Origin: Candidatus Eiseniibacteriota bacterium
GTDB lineage: Bacteria > Eisenbacteria > RBG-16-71-46 > SZUA-252
DNA length: 23,491 nucleotides
Assembly (NCBI GenBank): GCA_016880395.1
Contig: JAEHDN010000269.1
Span: 1 to 23,491 of the forward strand
Direction of reading: 5' to 3'
In this document: in pieces, positions 12,572-20,525 of the stretch
How the letters are laid out: each line of letters starts with the position of its first letter
Numbering within the stretch: position 1 is the stretch's first letter
The notes under the pieces: generated by a model
Told to the model about the DNA's origin: nothing
Seen by the model: the letters and a program-made list of their open reading frames with translations, nothing else
The model's database searches: none
Translations under genes and position numbers: made by a program

Positions 12572-14854
12572 TTGATCCCGGACGCACGTGACACCCGCCC
12601 GGTCCTCGTCGCCGCAAGCGTGGCGGCCATGGCCATGATCGGCTTCCAGGTCGGCGCCAAGGCGACCCGGGACGCCTTCTTTCTCTCGATGTACCCGGTG
12701 CAGTGGCTCCCCGCGATGATGGCGGTGACGGCCGCGCTCGCGCTCTTCCTCGCCTACGCGTCGACGCGCGTCCTGAGCCGGCTGGGGCCGGAGCGCGTCA
12801 TTCCCGCAGCATTCGCCGCGAGCGGGGCGCTCCTGTTCGTCGAATGGGCCGTGTCGTTCGTCGCGCCGGGGCCGGCCTCGATCCTCCTCTACATCCATTA
12901 CGGCTGTCTGGGCGCGCTTCTCGTGTCCGGGTTCTGGCAGCTCGTGAACGAGCGCTTCGATCCCCGAACGGCGAAGCGGCAGCTCGGCCGCCTGGCCGCC
13001 GCCGGCACGGTCGGCGGGCTGGTCGGAGGCCTCGCCGCGTCGCAGGTCGGTCGCGTGCTCCCCCTGACCGCGATGATCCCGATGCTCGCGGCGCTCCATC
13101 TCACCTGCGCGATCGCGATCGGGCGGATCCGGCTTCCCGCCGACCCGGCGGCCCTCGCGCCCGCGTCGCTGAGTCCGGACGGAACGCCTGGAACGCCGAC
13201 TCCGCCGCCGCGCCCGGAAGTCGAGGTTGCCATGGGTGCGCACGCCGTCGCGAAGAACCCCTACATCCGTGGTCTCATTGGTCTCGTGCTTCTCGCGACG
13301 GTCAGCGAGGGCCTGATCGATCTCGTCCTGAAGGGAAGGGCCTCGCTCGCCATGACGGGACAGGGCCGCCTGCTCGAATTCTTCGCGTACTTCTACACGG
13401 CCACCTCTTTGCTCACCGTTCTCGTCCAGGCGGCCATGAGCCGGTGGATGCTGGAGCGGCTCGGCCCGGCACGCGCCGCGTCCGCGCTCCCGGCCGGCGT
13501 CGCGATCGCATCCGCCGTCGCGGCCGCGGCGCCGGGCCTCGGAACCACGATCGCGGCTCGCGCCGCCGAGACCGTTCTCTCGAACTCGCTCTTCCGAGCC
13601 GGCTACGAGGTGCTCTTCACTCCGGTGCCCCGGCGCGAGAAGCGCGCCATCAAGTCCCTGGCTGACGTGGGCACGTCACGCATGGGGGACATCCTCGCGG
13701 CCGGCATCGCGCAGGCCGTGCTCCTGTTTGGCATGCGGCACGCGGGGACGGCGCTCCTCGGGATCGCGGCCGTGCTCTCCATCTTCGGATTCGTCATCGC
13801 GCTCAGCCTCCACCGAGGCTACGTGAGCACGCTCGCGCGCGGCCTCGTGTCCCGCGCGGTGCAGCTCGACATCTCCGACGTGCAGGACTCGACGACGCGC
13901 TCCACCGTGCTCCAGACCCTGGGGCCCATGGCGCTGAGCCAGATCCTCCGGCTCCAGCAGCCGCAGCGGCGGCCGGGCTCCGCCGAGGGAGGTGCGCCGA
14001 CCGCGCAGGAGGATCTCGAGGCCGCCGCGGCCGAGCTGGCACTCATCCGAGATCTCCACTCCCGCGACCCTGCGCGCGTGCGGCGCGCCCTCGAGGCCGG
14101 CCGGCTGGGAGACTCGATCGTGCCGCACGTGATCCCGCTCCTCGGCTGGGACGAGGTGGCGTCGGACGCGCTCCGCGCCCTCCGGCACGCTGGCCCCCAC
14201 GCCATCGAGCCGCTCGTGACAGCCCTCCTCGACCCGGAGATCGAGTTCACGATCCGCCGCCGGGTCCCGCTCGTGCTCGCGACTTATGTCGATCGCCGCG
14301 CGGTGGACGGGCTCCTGGGAGGGCTCCGCGATCCCCGCTTCGAGGTGCGCTACCGATGCGGCCGCGGGCTCGCCCACCTCACGGAGATCGGGCCCGACCT
14401 CACCGTCCCCGCGGAGGAGGCGTTCGCGGCCGTCCTGCGCGAGGTGCAGGCGGGAGCAGGGGTCTGGGAGAGCCGGAAGGTGCTGGACCGGATGGACGAC
14501 GAGTCCTGGTCGCCGGTGATGGACGAGCTGCTCCGCGACCGCGCGAACCGGAGTCTCGAGCACGTGTTCACGCTCCTCGCGCTCGCGCTCCCGCGCCAGC
14601 CGCTCCGCATCGCCTTCAAGGGGCTCCATACGCCCGACCCTCTCCTTCGCGGCACGGCCCTCGAATACCTCGAGAGCTCGCTTCCTCCGGAGATCCGGAA
14701 GGCGCTCTGGCCCTACCTCGAGGATAGCCGACCGCGCCGTCCCGGTCCGGCGCGCGCGCCCGAGAAGGTGCTCAACGATCTGCTCGACTCGAGCGCGTCG
14801 ATCGTGATCCGCCTCGAGGAGCTGCGGCGCGCCGGGGACGAGAAGCGGGAGTGA
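12572..14854 (+). CDS. Npt1/Npt2-type nucleotide transporter fused to HEAT-like repeats
   Basis: A 760-residue inner-membrane protein. Residues 1-420 hold about 10-12 hydrophobic segments arranged like the ATP/ADP carrier (NTT/Npt) branch of the major facilitator superfamily. Examples are GAKATRDAFFLSMYP (28-42) near the first helix, WQLVNERFDPRTAKRQLGRL (122-141) after the fourth, and LFTPVPRREKRAIKSLADVG (348-367), which matches the LYTPLP-type loop of that family. A Pro-rich loop (about 189-220) divides the halves. From about 480 to 745 the protein is soluble and built of HEAT-like helical repeats (for example VASDALRALRHAGPHAIEPL and RYRCGRGLAHLTEIGPDL). Whether it carries nucleotides is unproven; free-living homologues may serve another role. 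The TTG start is supported by the promoter position. The stop overlaps the next gene as GTGA. Confidence 0.82.
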   Translation: MIPDARDTRPVLVAASVAAMAMIGFQVGAKATRDAFFLSMYPVQWLPAMMAVTAALALFLAYASTRVLSRLGPERVIPAAFAASGALLFVEWAVSFVAPGPASILLYIHYGCLGALLVSGFWQLVNERFDPRTAKRQLGRLAAAGTVGGLVGGLAASQVGRVLPLTAMIPMLAALHLTCAIAIGRIRLPADPAALAPASLSPDGTPGTPTPPPRPEVEVAMGAHAVAKNPYIRGLIGLVLLATVSEGLIDLVLKGRASLAMTGQGRLLEFFAYFYTATSLLTVLVQAAMSRWMLERLGPARAASALPAGVAIASAVAAAAPGLGTTIAARAAETVLSNSLFRAGYEVLFTPVPRREKRAIKSLADVGTSRMGDILAAGIAQAVLLFGMRHAGTALLGIAAVLSIFGFVIALSLHRGYVSTLARGLVSRAVQLDISDVQDSTTRSTVLQTLGPMALSQILRLQQPQRRPGSAEGGAPTAQEDLEAAAAELALIRDLHSRDPARVRRALEAGRLGDSIVPHVIPLLGWDEVASDALRALRHAGPHAIEPLVTALLDPEIEFTIRRRVPLVLATYVDRRAVDGLLGGLRDPRFEVRYRCGRGLAHLTEIGPDLTVPAEEAFAAVLREVQAGAGVWESRKVLDRMDDESWSPVMDELLRDRANRSLEHVFTLLALALPRQPLRIAFKGLHTPDPLLRGTALEYLESSLPPEIRKALWPYLEDSRPRRPGPARAPEKVLNDLLDSSASIVIRLEELRRAGDEKRE

Positions 14855-16800
14855 CCAGCGGCTCCGGGGTGGAGGCCGGGCGTCCGAGGCGCTGGCCCCT
14901 GGCCGCGCCCGCGCTCGCGGCGGCGATCCTCGCGATCCCGTGCCTCGGGTGGGGCTACTTCTGGGACGACTACTTCTTCCTGACACGCGCCCAGCGCGGT
15001 CTCGCCGCCGCGCTCGAGTACGTGAAGGGGGCTGCCTTCTATCGCCCGCTCACTCAAGGGCTCTACTTCATGCCGTTCGCGCACGGAGGGGGCTCCGGAG
15101 CGCTCGCGGCGCATGCGCTCAACCTGGCCGTGCTCGCGGCGTCGGCATGGCTTCTCGCCGTCGTCGTCGCGCGGCGCGCCGGCACGCGCGCCGGGCTCCT
15201 CGCCGGGCTCTTCTTCTCCGGCGTGGCCCCCGCGCCCAGCCTCGTCGGATGGGCGAGCGGGGCGCAGGATCTCCTCGCGATCCTCTTCTTCCTCGCCGCG
15301 CTCGCGCTCCACGATTCGGGGCGGACCGCGTGGGCCGTGCTCGCGATGGCGGCGGCGCTCCTCTCGAAGGAGGCCATCGGCGTCGCGATGCCGGTCCTCA
15401 TCCTCTGGGATGCCATCGTGGGCCGGAAGCCGGCCCGCGTCCTCGCCCCGTTCGCAGCGTTCGGCGGACTCGCGCTCCTCTGGAGCGCGCTCCATCCTGG
15501 CATCCGACTCCTCGTGACCGGCCGGCTCGAGCACGATCCGCGGAGCTACGTGGGCTTTCAGAACGCGACCATGGTGGCGCTCGAGGCGCGGCGCTACCTG
15601 CTCGCCCTCGTCAACGTCCCCGTCACGGGCGCCCGGACTCCGTGTCCGGCGGATCTCGCCCCGTACGGCGTCGCCGCATGGGTGGTGGGAGTCGTCGCGC
15701 TCCGCCTCGCGCGCCAGCGCGCGAGCGAGGCGGCGACCGCGGAATCGGCGTCGGCATCCGGCACGCTCACGATCCCGCGCGCACTCCTCCTCGGCGCGCT
15801 GATCGCGATCCCGGCCCTCCTCCTCCCGTCGCTCGTGATCCGGCGATGGGCCGCGTACTTCATCTGCATTCCGGCCCTGGGCCTGTCGATCGCACTCGGC
15901 GTTGCGCTCGCGCGCGCGCCCGTGGCGATCGCATCGGCTGGGCTCGCCGTGTTTCTGGCCCTCGGCCTCTGGAGCCGCGGCGTCGAGGACCCGAGCGGCG
16001 CCCTCCTGACCGAGCGGAGCTTCATCACCGGCGAGCGGGCCACACGCGACATCGAGCGGCGATTCCGCTACCTCTATCCCACACTGCCCCGCGGCTCGCA
16101 CGTGCTGGTCTCCGTGGCCGCGAGCGGCATGGCGGGCATCCATGGAACGCTCCACGACGGCCAGGCGATCCGCGTCTGGTACAACGACCCCGCCATCCGG
16201 GTGCTCGACCCGGAGGAGCGGCTCGGCGGCGCTCCCCACGAGATCCTGCTTCGGATCACCGAGCGACGCGACCTCGTGGCGATCGACCCGGACACGCCCT
16301 CGTTCCACTCGACCGGCGCGCCTCCCGACGTAGCGGAGGTGCGCATGGTGATCGGGACCTACGCGCGCGGCGTGGCGGCCACGGGCGAGCCGATACGAGC
16401 GCTTCGGATCCTCGATCGTCTCGCGCGGACGGAGCCCGAAGCGCTCCCGAGGTCCTACGATCTGCGGCTGGCGGCGATGATCCTGCTCGCGCAGCACGAC
16501 GAGTCGGGAGCCGAGCGGGTTCTCGCGGCCGCGCCACCCTGGCCGCGGGATGTCGCTCTCGACGCCACCGCGCGCGTGCTGGCCCAGCCGACGCGATGGG
16601 CCGCTCTCGATTCGTGCGCGTACCGCGCGTTCGGCACCTCGCCGCGCGACCCGGACGCGCTCCGCTATTGGATGGCGATATTCTATGGAAGCGGCTACTT
16701 GAAGCAGGCGCGCGCGACGGCCCTGCGGCTCCATGAGGTCGCGCCCGGCGATCCCGAGAGCGCGGCCGTGCTGAAGAAGCTGGCGCGGCTCGGAACGTAG
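14851..16800 (+). CDS. Polytopic membrane protein, GT-C glycosyltransferase-like, with TPR-like tail
   Basis: A 649-residue protein with about ten predicted membrane helices in residues 17-385 and a soluble C-terminal part. The first external loop carries YFWDDYFFL (36-44), with an Asp-Asp pair where GT-C enzymes of the PMT/ArnT type keep a catalytic acid. YRPLTQGLYF (64-73) follows, as in many such proteins. The C-terminal 250 residues are soluble and end in helical, TPR-like sequence (LRILDRLARTEPEALP, about 516-531, and the last 50 residues). This suits a lipid-linked-sugar transferase or an O-mannosyltransferase-like protein, but the similarity is only at the level of architecture. The start codon GTG overlaps the stop of the transporter gene (GTGA), so the two proteins are probably made together. 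Confidence 0.75.
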   Translation: MTSGSGVEAGRPRRWPLAAPALAAAILAIPCLGWGYFWDDYFFLTRAQRGLAAALEYVKGAAFYRPLTQGLYFMPFAHGGGSGALAAHALNLAVLAASAWLLAVVVARRAGTRAGLLAGLFFSGVAPAPSLVGWASGAQDLLAILFFLAALALHDSGRTAWAVLAMAAALLSKEAIGVAMPVLILWDAIVGRKPARVLAPFAAFGGLALLWSALHPGIRLLVTGRLEHDPRSYVGFQNATMVALEARRYLLALVNVPVTGARTPCPADLAPYGVAAWVVGVVALRLARQRASEAATAESASASGTLTIPRALLLGALIAIPALLLPSLVIRRWAAYFICIPALGLSIALGVALARAPVAIASAGLAVFLALGLWSRGVEDPSGALLTERSFITGERATRDIERRFRYLYPTLPRGSHVLVSVAASGMAGIHGTLHDGQAIRVWYNDPAIRVLDPEERLGGAPHEILLRITERRDLVAIDPDTPSFHSTGAPPDVAEVRMVIGTYARGVAATGEPIRALRILDRLARTEPEALPRSYDLRLAAMILLAQHDESGAERVLAAAPPWPRDVALDATARVLAQPTRWAALDSCAYRAFGTSPRDPDALRYWMAIFYGSGYLKQARATALRLHEVAPGDPESAAVLKKLARLGT

Positions 16801-16825
16801 GCGGCCCTGAGCCGGCCGGCGGAGG

Positions 16826-18481
16826 CTACTTCGCCACGTGCATCGTGGCGAGCGGGGTGTCTTCGCGGAGCTTCGTGGCCGGGGCGGCGGCGGGCATGTG
16901 GAGATCCCACCACGCGGTGGCCTTGTCCCTCGTCCAACGCTCCCGGACCGGGATCGACGCCAGGAGCCGCAGCATCTCCTCCGCGCTCTGCGGGCGGTCG
17001 TCGGGCTTCTTCGCGAGGCAGCGGAGCAGCGCCTGGTCCAGCTCCGCCGGCACCTCCTCCTCGCTGTACTCCGAGGGAGGCCTCGGCGGCGTCTGGATGT
17101 GCTGGAGCATCATCTTGACGGGCGTGTCCGCCTCGAAGACGAGGCGCCCCGTGAGGAGCCAGTACCCGACGCAACCGAGCGCGTAGAGGTCCACGCGGTG
17201 GTCGACGCTCTCCCCGAGAGCCATCTCGGGAGCCATGAACGCGGGCGTGCCCGTCGTCACGTCGGGATTCGTCATCAGCACGGTGCCGCCGCCGTCCTCA
17301 TGGTCGCGCGGGACCTTCACGAGCCCGAAATCGAGCACCTTCACGAAGTCGACCCGGAGCCCGAGCCGGCAGGTGTAGATGTTCGACGGCTTCACGTCGC
17401 GGTGGATGAGGCCGCGGGCATGCGCCTCCGCGAGCGACTGGCACGCGTGGCGGAGGAGATGGATCGCGCGCCCCGGCGACACCGGCCCGAAGCGCCTGAC
17501 CAGCGTCTCGAGGTCGAAGCCCTCGAGCAGCTCCATCACGTAGTAGAACGTCCCCTCGTCCGTCACGCCGAAGTCATAGAGCCCGATCGTGTGCGGCGAT
17601 CGCAGCGACGCCGCAGCCTGCGCCTCGCGACGGAACCGCTGGATCATGGCCTGCCCCGACGCCAGGTCCGCCGCGCCGAGCGCCTCCGGCCGGATCAGCT
17701 TGATCGCGGCGGGCCGGGCCAGCATGCGGTGCCTCGCGCGGTAGACCTCGCCCATCCCGCCACGGCCGAGGAGGTCCCCGAGAAGGTAGTTCCCCAGCGC
17801 GCGCGCCTGGTTCACCTCGCGTCCGAGATGCATGATGATCTTGGCCGGCAGCATGGCGAGCCCGACCGAGATGTAATTCGGCAGGAACGCCCAGGCGAGC
17901 GAGAAGGCGTCGGCGTGGATCGGCACGCCCCTCAGATGGGCCAGCCACACGGCGAGCGGATCCATGGTCGCGATCAGAAGCGACGCGAAGAGCGTCTTGA
18001 TCGGAGCCGCGGGCACGACCGCCGGCTGGATGAGGATGATCAAGCAGAGCCAGGAGATCCGCCCCTCGCTGAATTGCGGCGTGATGTTGGTCAGGAGCGC
18101 GACGAGCGCTGCCACGAAGATCTGGTAGCCGAGCCCGATGTTGATCAGCGCGTACGGCCTCCCGGTGAAGTGGCGCGTCAGGAGGAGCGCCACGAACGCG
18201 AACGCGACCCCGGTCCACGCGATGACGTTCCCCGGGTACCGGTCCAGCATGATCATCATGCTGCTCATGTGGTGGTGCCCCAGGAGTCGCGCGACGATCG
18301 TATCCATCGCGATCGCGATGAGCCAGAGAAGGCCGACCGACACGATCATGATCCGCACGCGCTTGCACGCCTGGTCGAGGATATCGGGGGGGAGCGAGCG
18401 CCAGTGGCTCCTCGTCGAGGTCGTCGCCGAGGAGGGGTTTCCAAGCTTGGGCGCTGCCATGTGCCCGCGATGGTCCGGCAT
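16826..18481 (-). CDS. Membrane Ser/Thr protein kinase with N-terminal transmembrane domain
   Basis: A 551-residue eukaryote-like kinase with unusual polarity: about six hydrophobic segments in residues 43-220 come first and the kinase domain (about 232-510) second, the reverse of PknB. Kinase motifs are complete: glycine loop LLGRGGMGEVYRARH (237-251), AIKLI with Lys261, alphaC Glu286, catalytic loop LIHRDVKPSNI (358-368; Asp362), VLDFGLVK (382-389; Asp384), activation segment ending TGTPAFMAPE (410-419), and DLYALGCVGYWLLTG (431-445). A short tail of about 40 residues follows. The frame is open to ATG 18496, but the ATG at 18481 follows AGGAG by 5 nt and is preferred. It is the last gene after the aldehyde dehydrogenase and ABC-F genes, 61 nt beyond the latter, and converges on the membrane-protein gene. 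Its substrates and signal are unknown. Confidence 0.92.
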   Translation of the reverse strand: MPDHRGHMAAPKLGNPSSATTSTRSHWRSLPPDILDQACKRVRIMIVSVGLLWLIAIAMDTIVARLLGHHHMSSMMIMLDRYPGNVIAWTGVAFAFVALLLTRHFTGRPYALINIGLGYQIFVAALVALLTNITPQFSEGRISWLCLIILIQPAVVPAAPIKTLFASLLIATMDPLAVWLAHLRGVPIHADAFSLAWAFLPNYISVGLAMLPAKIIMHLGREVNQARALGNYLLGDLLGRGGMGEVYRARHRMLARPAAIKLIRPEALGAADLASGQAMIQRFRREAQAAASLRSPHTIGLYDFGVTDEGTFYYVMELLEGFDLETLVRRFGPVSPGRAIHLLRHACQSLAEAHARGLIHRDVKPSNIYTCRLGLRVDFVKVLDFGLVKVPRDHEDGGGTVLMTNPDVTTGTPAFMAPEMALGESVDHRVDLYALGCVGYWLLTGRLVFEADTPVKMMLQHIQTPPRPPSEYSEEEVPAELDQALLRCLAKKPDDRPQSAEEMLRLLASIPVRERWTRDKATAWWDLHMPAAAPATKLREDTPLATMHVAK

Positions 18482-18486
18482 GATCG

Positions 18487-18491
18487 CTCCT
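18487..18491 (-). promoter_or_regulatory. Ribosome-binding site of the Ser/Thr kinase gene
   Basis: AGGAG on the minus strand, 5 nt before the ATG at 18481. It lies inside the longer in-frame extension to ATG 18496 and argues for the shorter start. Confidence 0.6.
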
Positions 18492-18542
18492 GGCATGGAT
18501 GTCGGGAGGGGGGTGAGTGTGCCACGCCCGCCCCTCGCGTGA

Positions 18543-20525
18543 CTAGGGCCTGGCCTCGCTCAGATCCTCGAGCCGCCGCCAGGACGCCTCGAGATCGCTT
18601 TTGATCTTCTCATAGCGGGCCAGGAGATCGCGGGACCGCGCGGGCTCGGCGTAGACGTCGGGATCCGCCAGCGCTGTCTCCAGCCCCTTGAGCTCGACCT
18701 CCTTCCCCTCGATCTCCCGCTCGAGCCGCTCGATCTCCTGCGCGCGCTTCTTCGACTCCGCCGCGCGCCGCTTCTCGTCGCGCCGGAGCGCATCCTGCTG
18801 CGGGCTCCTGGCCGCGGGCTGGCTCTTGGCCGGCGCCTTGGCGGTGGGCGACGCCGAGGCCGGTCCTCGTGGCGTGGCCGCGGCCTTGCCCGCCGCGGGA
18901 GCCGACCCGTCCGCCTCCGCCAAGCGTGCCGCCTCGTAATCGTTGTACCCGCCCGGGTAGAGCTCGACGCGCCCGTCCCTCACCGCGAGGATGCGGGTCG
19001 CGAGACGAGCCATGAGCGAGCGGTCGTGCGTGACGACCACGATCGCGCCTGGATACTGGCCGAGCGCATCCTCGAGGACTTCCTTTCCGGCCAGGTCCAG
19101 ATGGTGCGTCGGCTCGTCGAGGAGCAAGAGGTTCGTCGGCTGGAGGAGAAGCCGTGCGATCGCGACCCGCTGCCGCTCGCCCCCCGAGAGGACGCGGCAG
19201 TGCTTGAACACGTCGTCGCCGATGAACAGGAAGCTCCCGAGGAGCGATCTGAGGCGCGGGCGCGCGTCGTCGGTCGCGACCTCGTCGACCGCCTCGAGGA
19301 CGGTGAGCTTCCCGTCCAGGATCTCGGCAGCGTGCTGGGCGAAGAACGCTGGCCGCGCCGCCTGGTGAATCTCCCGCTCGCCGCGCCGCGGGTCGAGCTG
19401 GCCCGCGATGATGCGCAGCAGCGTCGTCTTCCCCGCCCCGTTCGCCCCGACGATCGCCACCTTCTCGCCGCGCTCGATCTCGAACGACGCGCCGGAGAAC
19501 ACGTCGCGCTTGTCGTATCCGAACGACGCGTCCTCGAGCCGGATGAGCGAGCGCCCCACGTGCGGCGGCGGCGGGAACTGGAAGCGGATCCCGCGGGGGC
19601 GGCGTGGGAGGACCACGTGGAGCCGCTTCAGTCGCTCCACCTGCTTCCGCTTGCTCTGCGCCTGGGCCGCCTTCGACGCTTTCGCGCCGAAGCGCTCCGC
19701 GAAGCGCGAGAGCTGCGCGATCTTCTTCTCGAGCTGGACGTTCTGCTCCTCGATACGCGCCCGGCGATTCTCCCGCTCCTCGAGGTACCCGGTGAAGCTC
19801 ATCGCGTATTCCTGGAGCGCTCCCTGGTCCAGCTCCCGGATCTCGGTCGCGACGTGGTCGAGGAAGACCCGGTCGTGCGAGACCACGACGAGCCCGCCCC
19901 GGAACGTCTCGAGGTAGTCCTCGAGCCACTCGAGCGCGGGCAGGTCGAGATGGTTCGTCGGCTCGTCGAGGAAGAGCACAGTGGGATCGGTGAGGAGGAG
20001 CGCCGCGAGCGCGGCGCGCATGCGCCATCCGCCCGAGAACTCGGAGAGCGGCCGGTCCTGGTCCTCGGGCGAGAATCCGAGACCGCCGAGCACGCGCCGC
20101 GCCTCGGGCTCGATCGCGTGCTCGTCATGGAGCTCGAGGTGATGCTGCAGCTCACCTGCGCGGTCGAGGAGCGCGGGCAGCTCAGGATCGTCGGGCGGCG
20201 TGGTCGCCATGTCGGCGTAGAGCGCATCCAGCTCCTCGCGCATCTCGAGGAGGTGGCGGTGCGCCTCGAGCGCGCGATCGAGCACGGTGCCCTCGAACGT
20301 CTCGGCTGCCTCCTGGGGCAGGTACCCGAGGCGGGTTCCCTTGGAGAGGACGCGCACGCCGGTGTCGGGCGTGTACTCGCCGAGCATGATGCGAAGGAGG
20401 GTCGTCTTGCCCGCGCCGTTCGGTCCGACGAGCGCGATCCGATCCCCGGGCCCGATGGCCCAGGTGATGTCGGAGAAGAGGGTGCGGGCTCCGATGGAGT
20501 AAGCGACGTTCTGGATGCGGATCAA
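18543..20525 (-). CDS. ABC-F family ATPase (Uup/ABCF3-like)
   Basis: A 660-residue soluble protein with two ABC cassettes and no membrane domain; ABC-F proteins act on the ribosome or in translation quality control. Cassette 1 has Walker A GPNGAGKTT (34-42), signature SGGWRMR (164-170), Walker B with FLDEPTNHLD (185-194; Glu188) and switch His217. A charged inter-cassette linker (about 245-325) includes the coiled-coil RIEEQNVQLEKKIAQLSRFA. Cassette 2 has GANGAGKTT (360-368), SGGERQR (447-453), LLLLDEPTHHLD (466-477; Glu471) and His500. An Ala/Pro/Lys-rich hinge (540-580) leads to a C-terminal coiled coil (about 580-655) as in Uup. The start is the TTG at 20525, giving MIRIQNVAYS and a 4-nt overlap with the aldehyde dehydrogenase stop. 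The frame stays open far upstream, but that part is out-of-frame aldehyde dehydrogenase DNA. Confidence 0.94.
   Translation of the reverse strand: MIRIQNVAYSIGARTLFSDITWAIGPGDRIALVGPNGAGKTTLLRIMLGEYTPDTGVRVLSKGTRLGYLPQEAAETFEGTVLDRALEAHRHLLEMREELDALYADMATTPPDDPELPALLDRAGELQHHLELHDEHAIEPEARRVLGGLGFSPEDQDRPLSEFSGGWRMRAALAALLLTDPTVLFLDEPTNHLDLPALEWLEDYLETFRGGLVVVSHDRVFLDHVATEIRELDQGALQEYAMSFTGYLEERENRRARIEEQNVQLEKKIAQLSRFAERFGAKASKAAQAQSKRKQVERLKRLHVVLPRRPRGIRFQFPPPPHVGRSLIRLEDASFGYDKRDVFSGASFEIERGEKVAIVGANGAGKTTLLRIIAGQLDPRRGEREIHQAARPAFFAQHAAEILDGKLTVLEAVDEVATDDARPRLRSLLGSFLFIGDDVFKHCRVLSGGERQRVAIARLLLQPTNLLLLDEPTHHLDLAGKEVLEDALGQYPGAIVVVTHDRSLMARLATRILAVRDGRVELYPGGYNDYEAARLAEADGSAPAAGKAAATPRGPASASPTAKAPAKSQPAARSPQQDALRRDEKRRAAESKKRAQEIERLEREIEGKEVELKGLETALADPDVYAEPARSRDLLARYEKIKSDLEASWRRLEDLSEARP

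Noticed and set aside
14713..16734. A 673-codon minus-strand open frame
   Set aside because: It is a shadow of the polytopic membrane protein gene; highly charged, low complexity and without recognisable domain.
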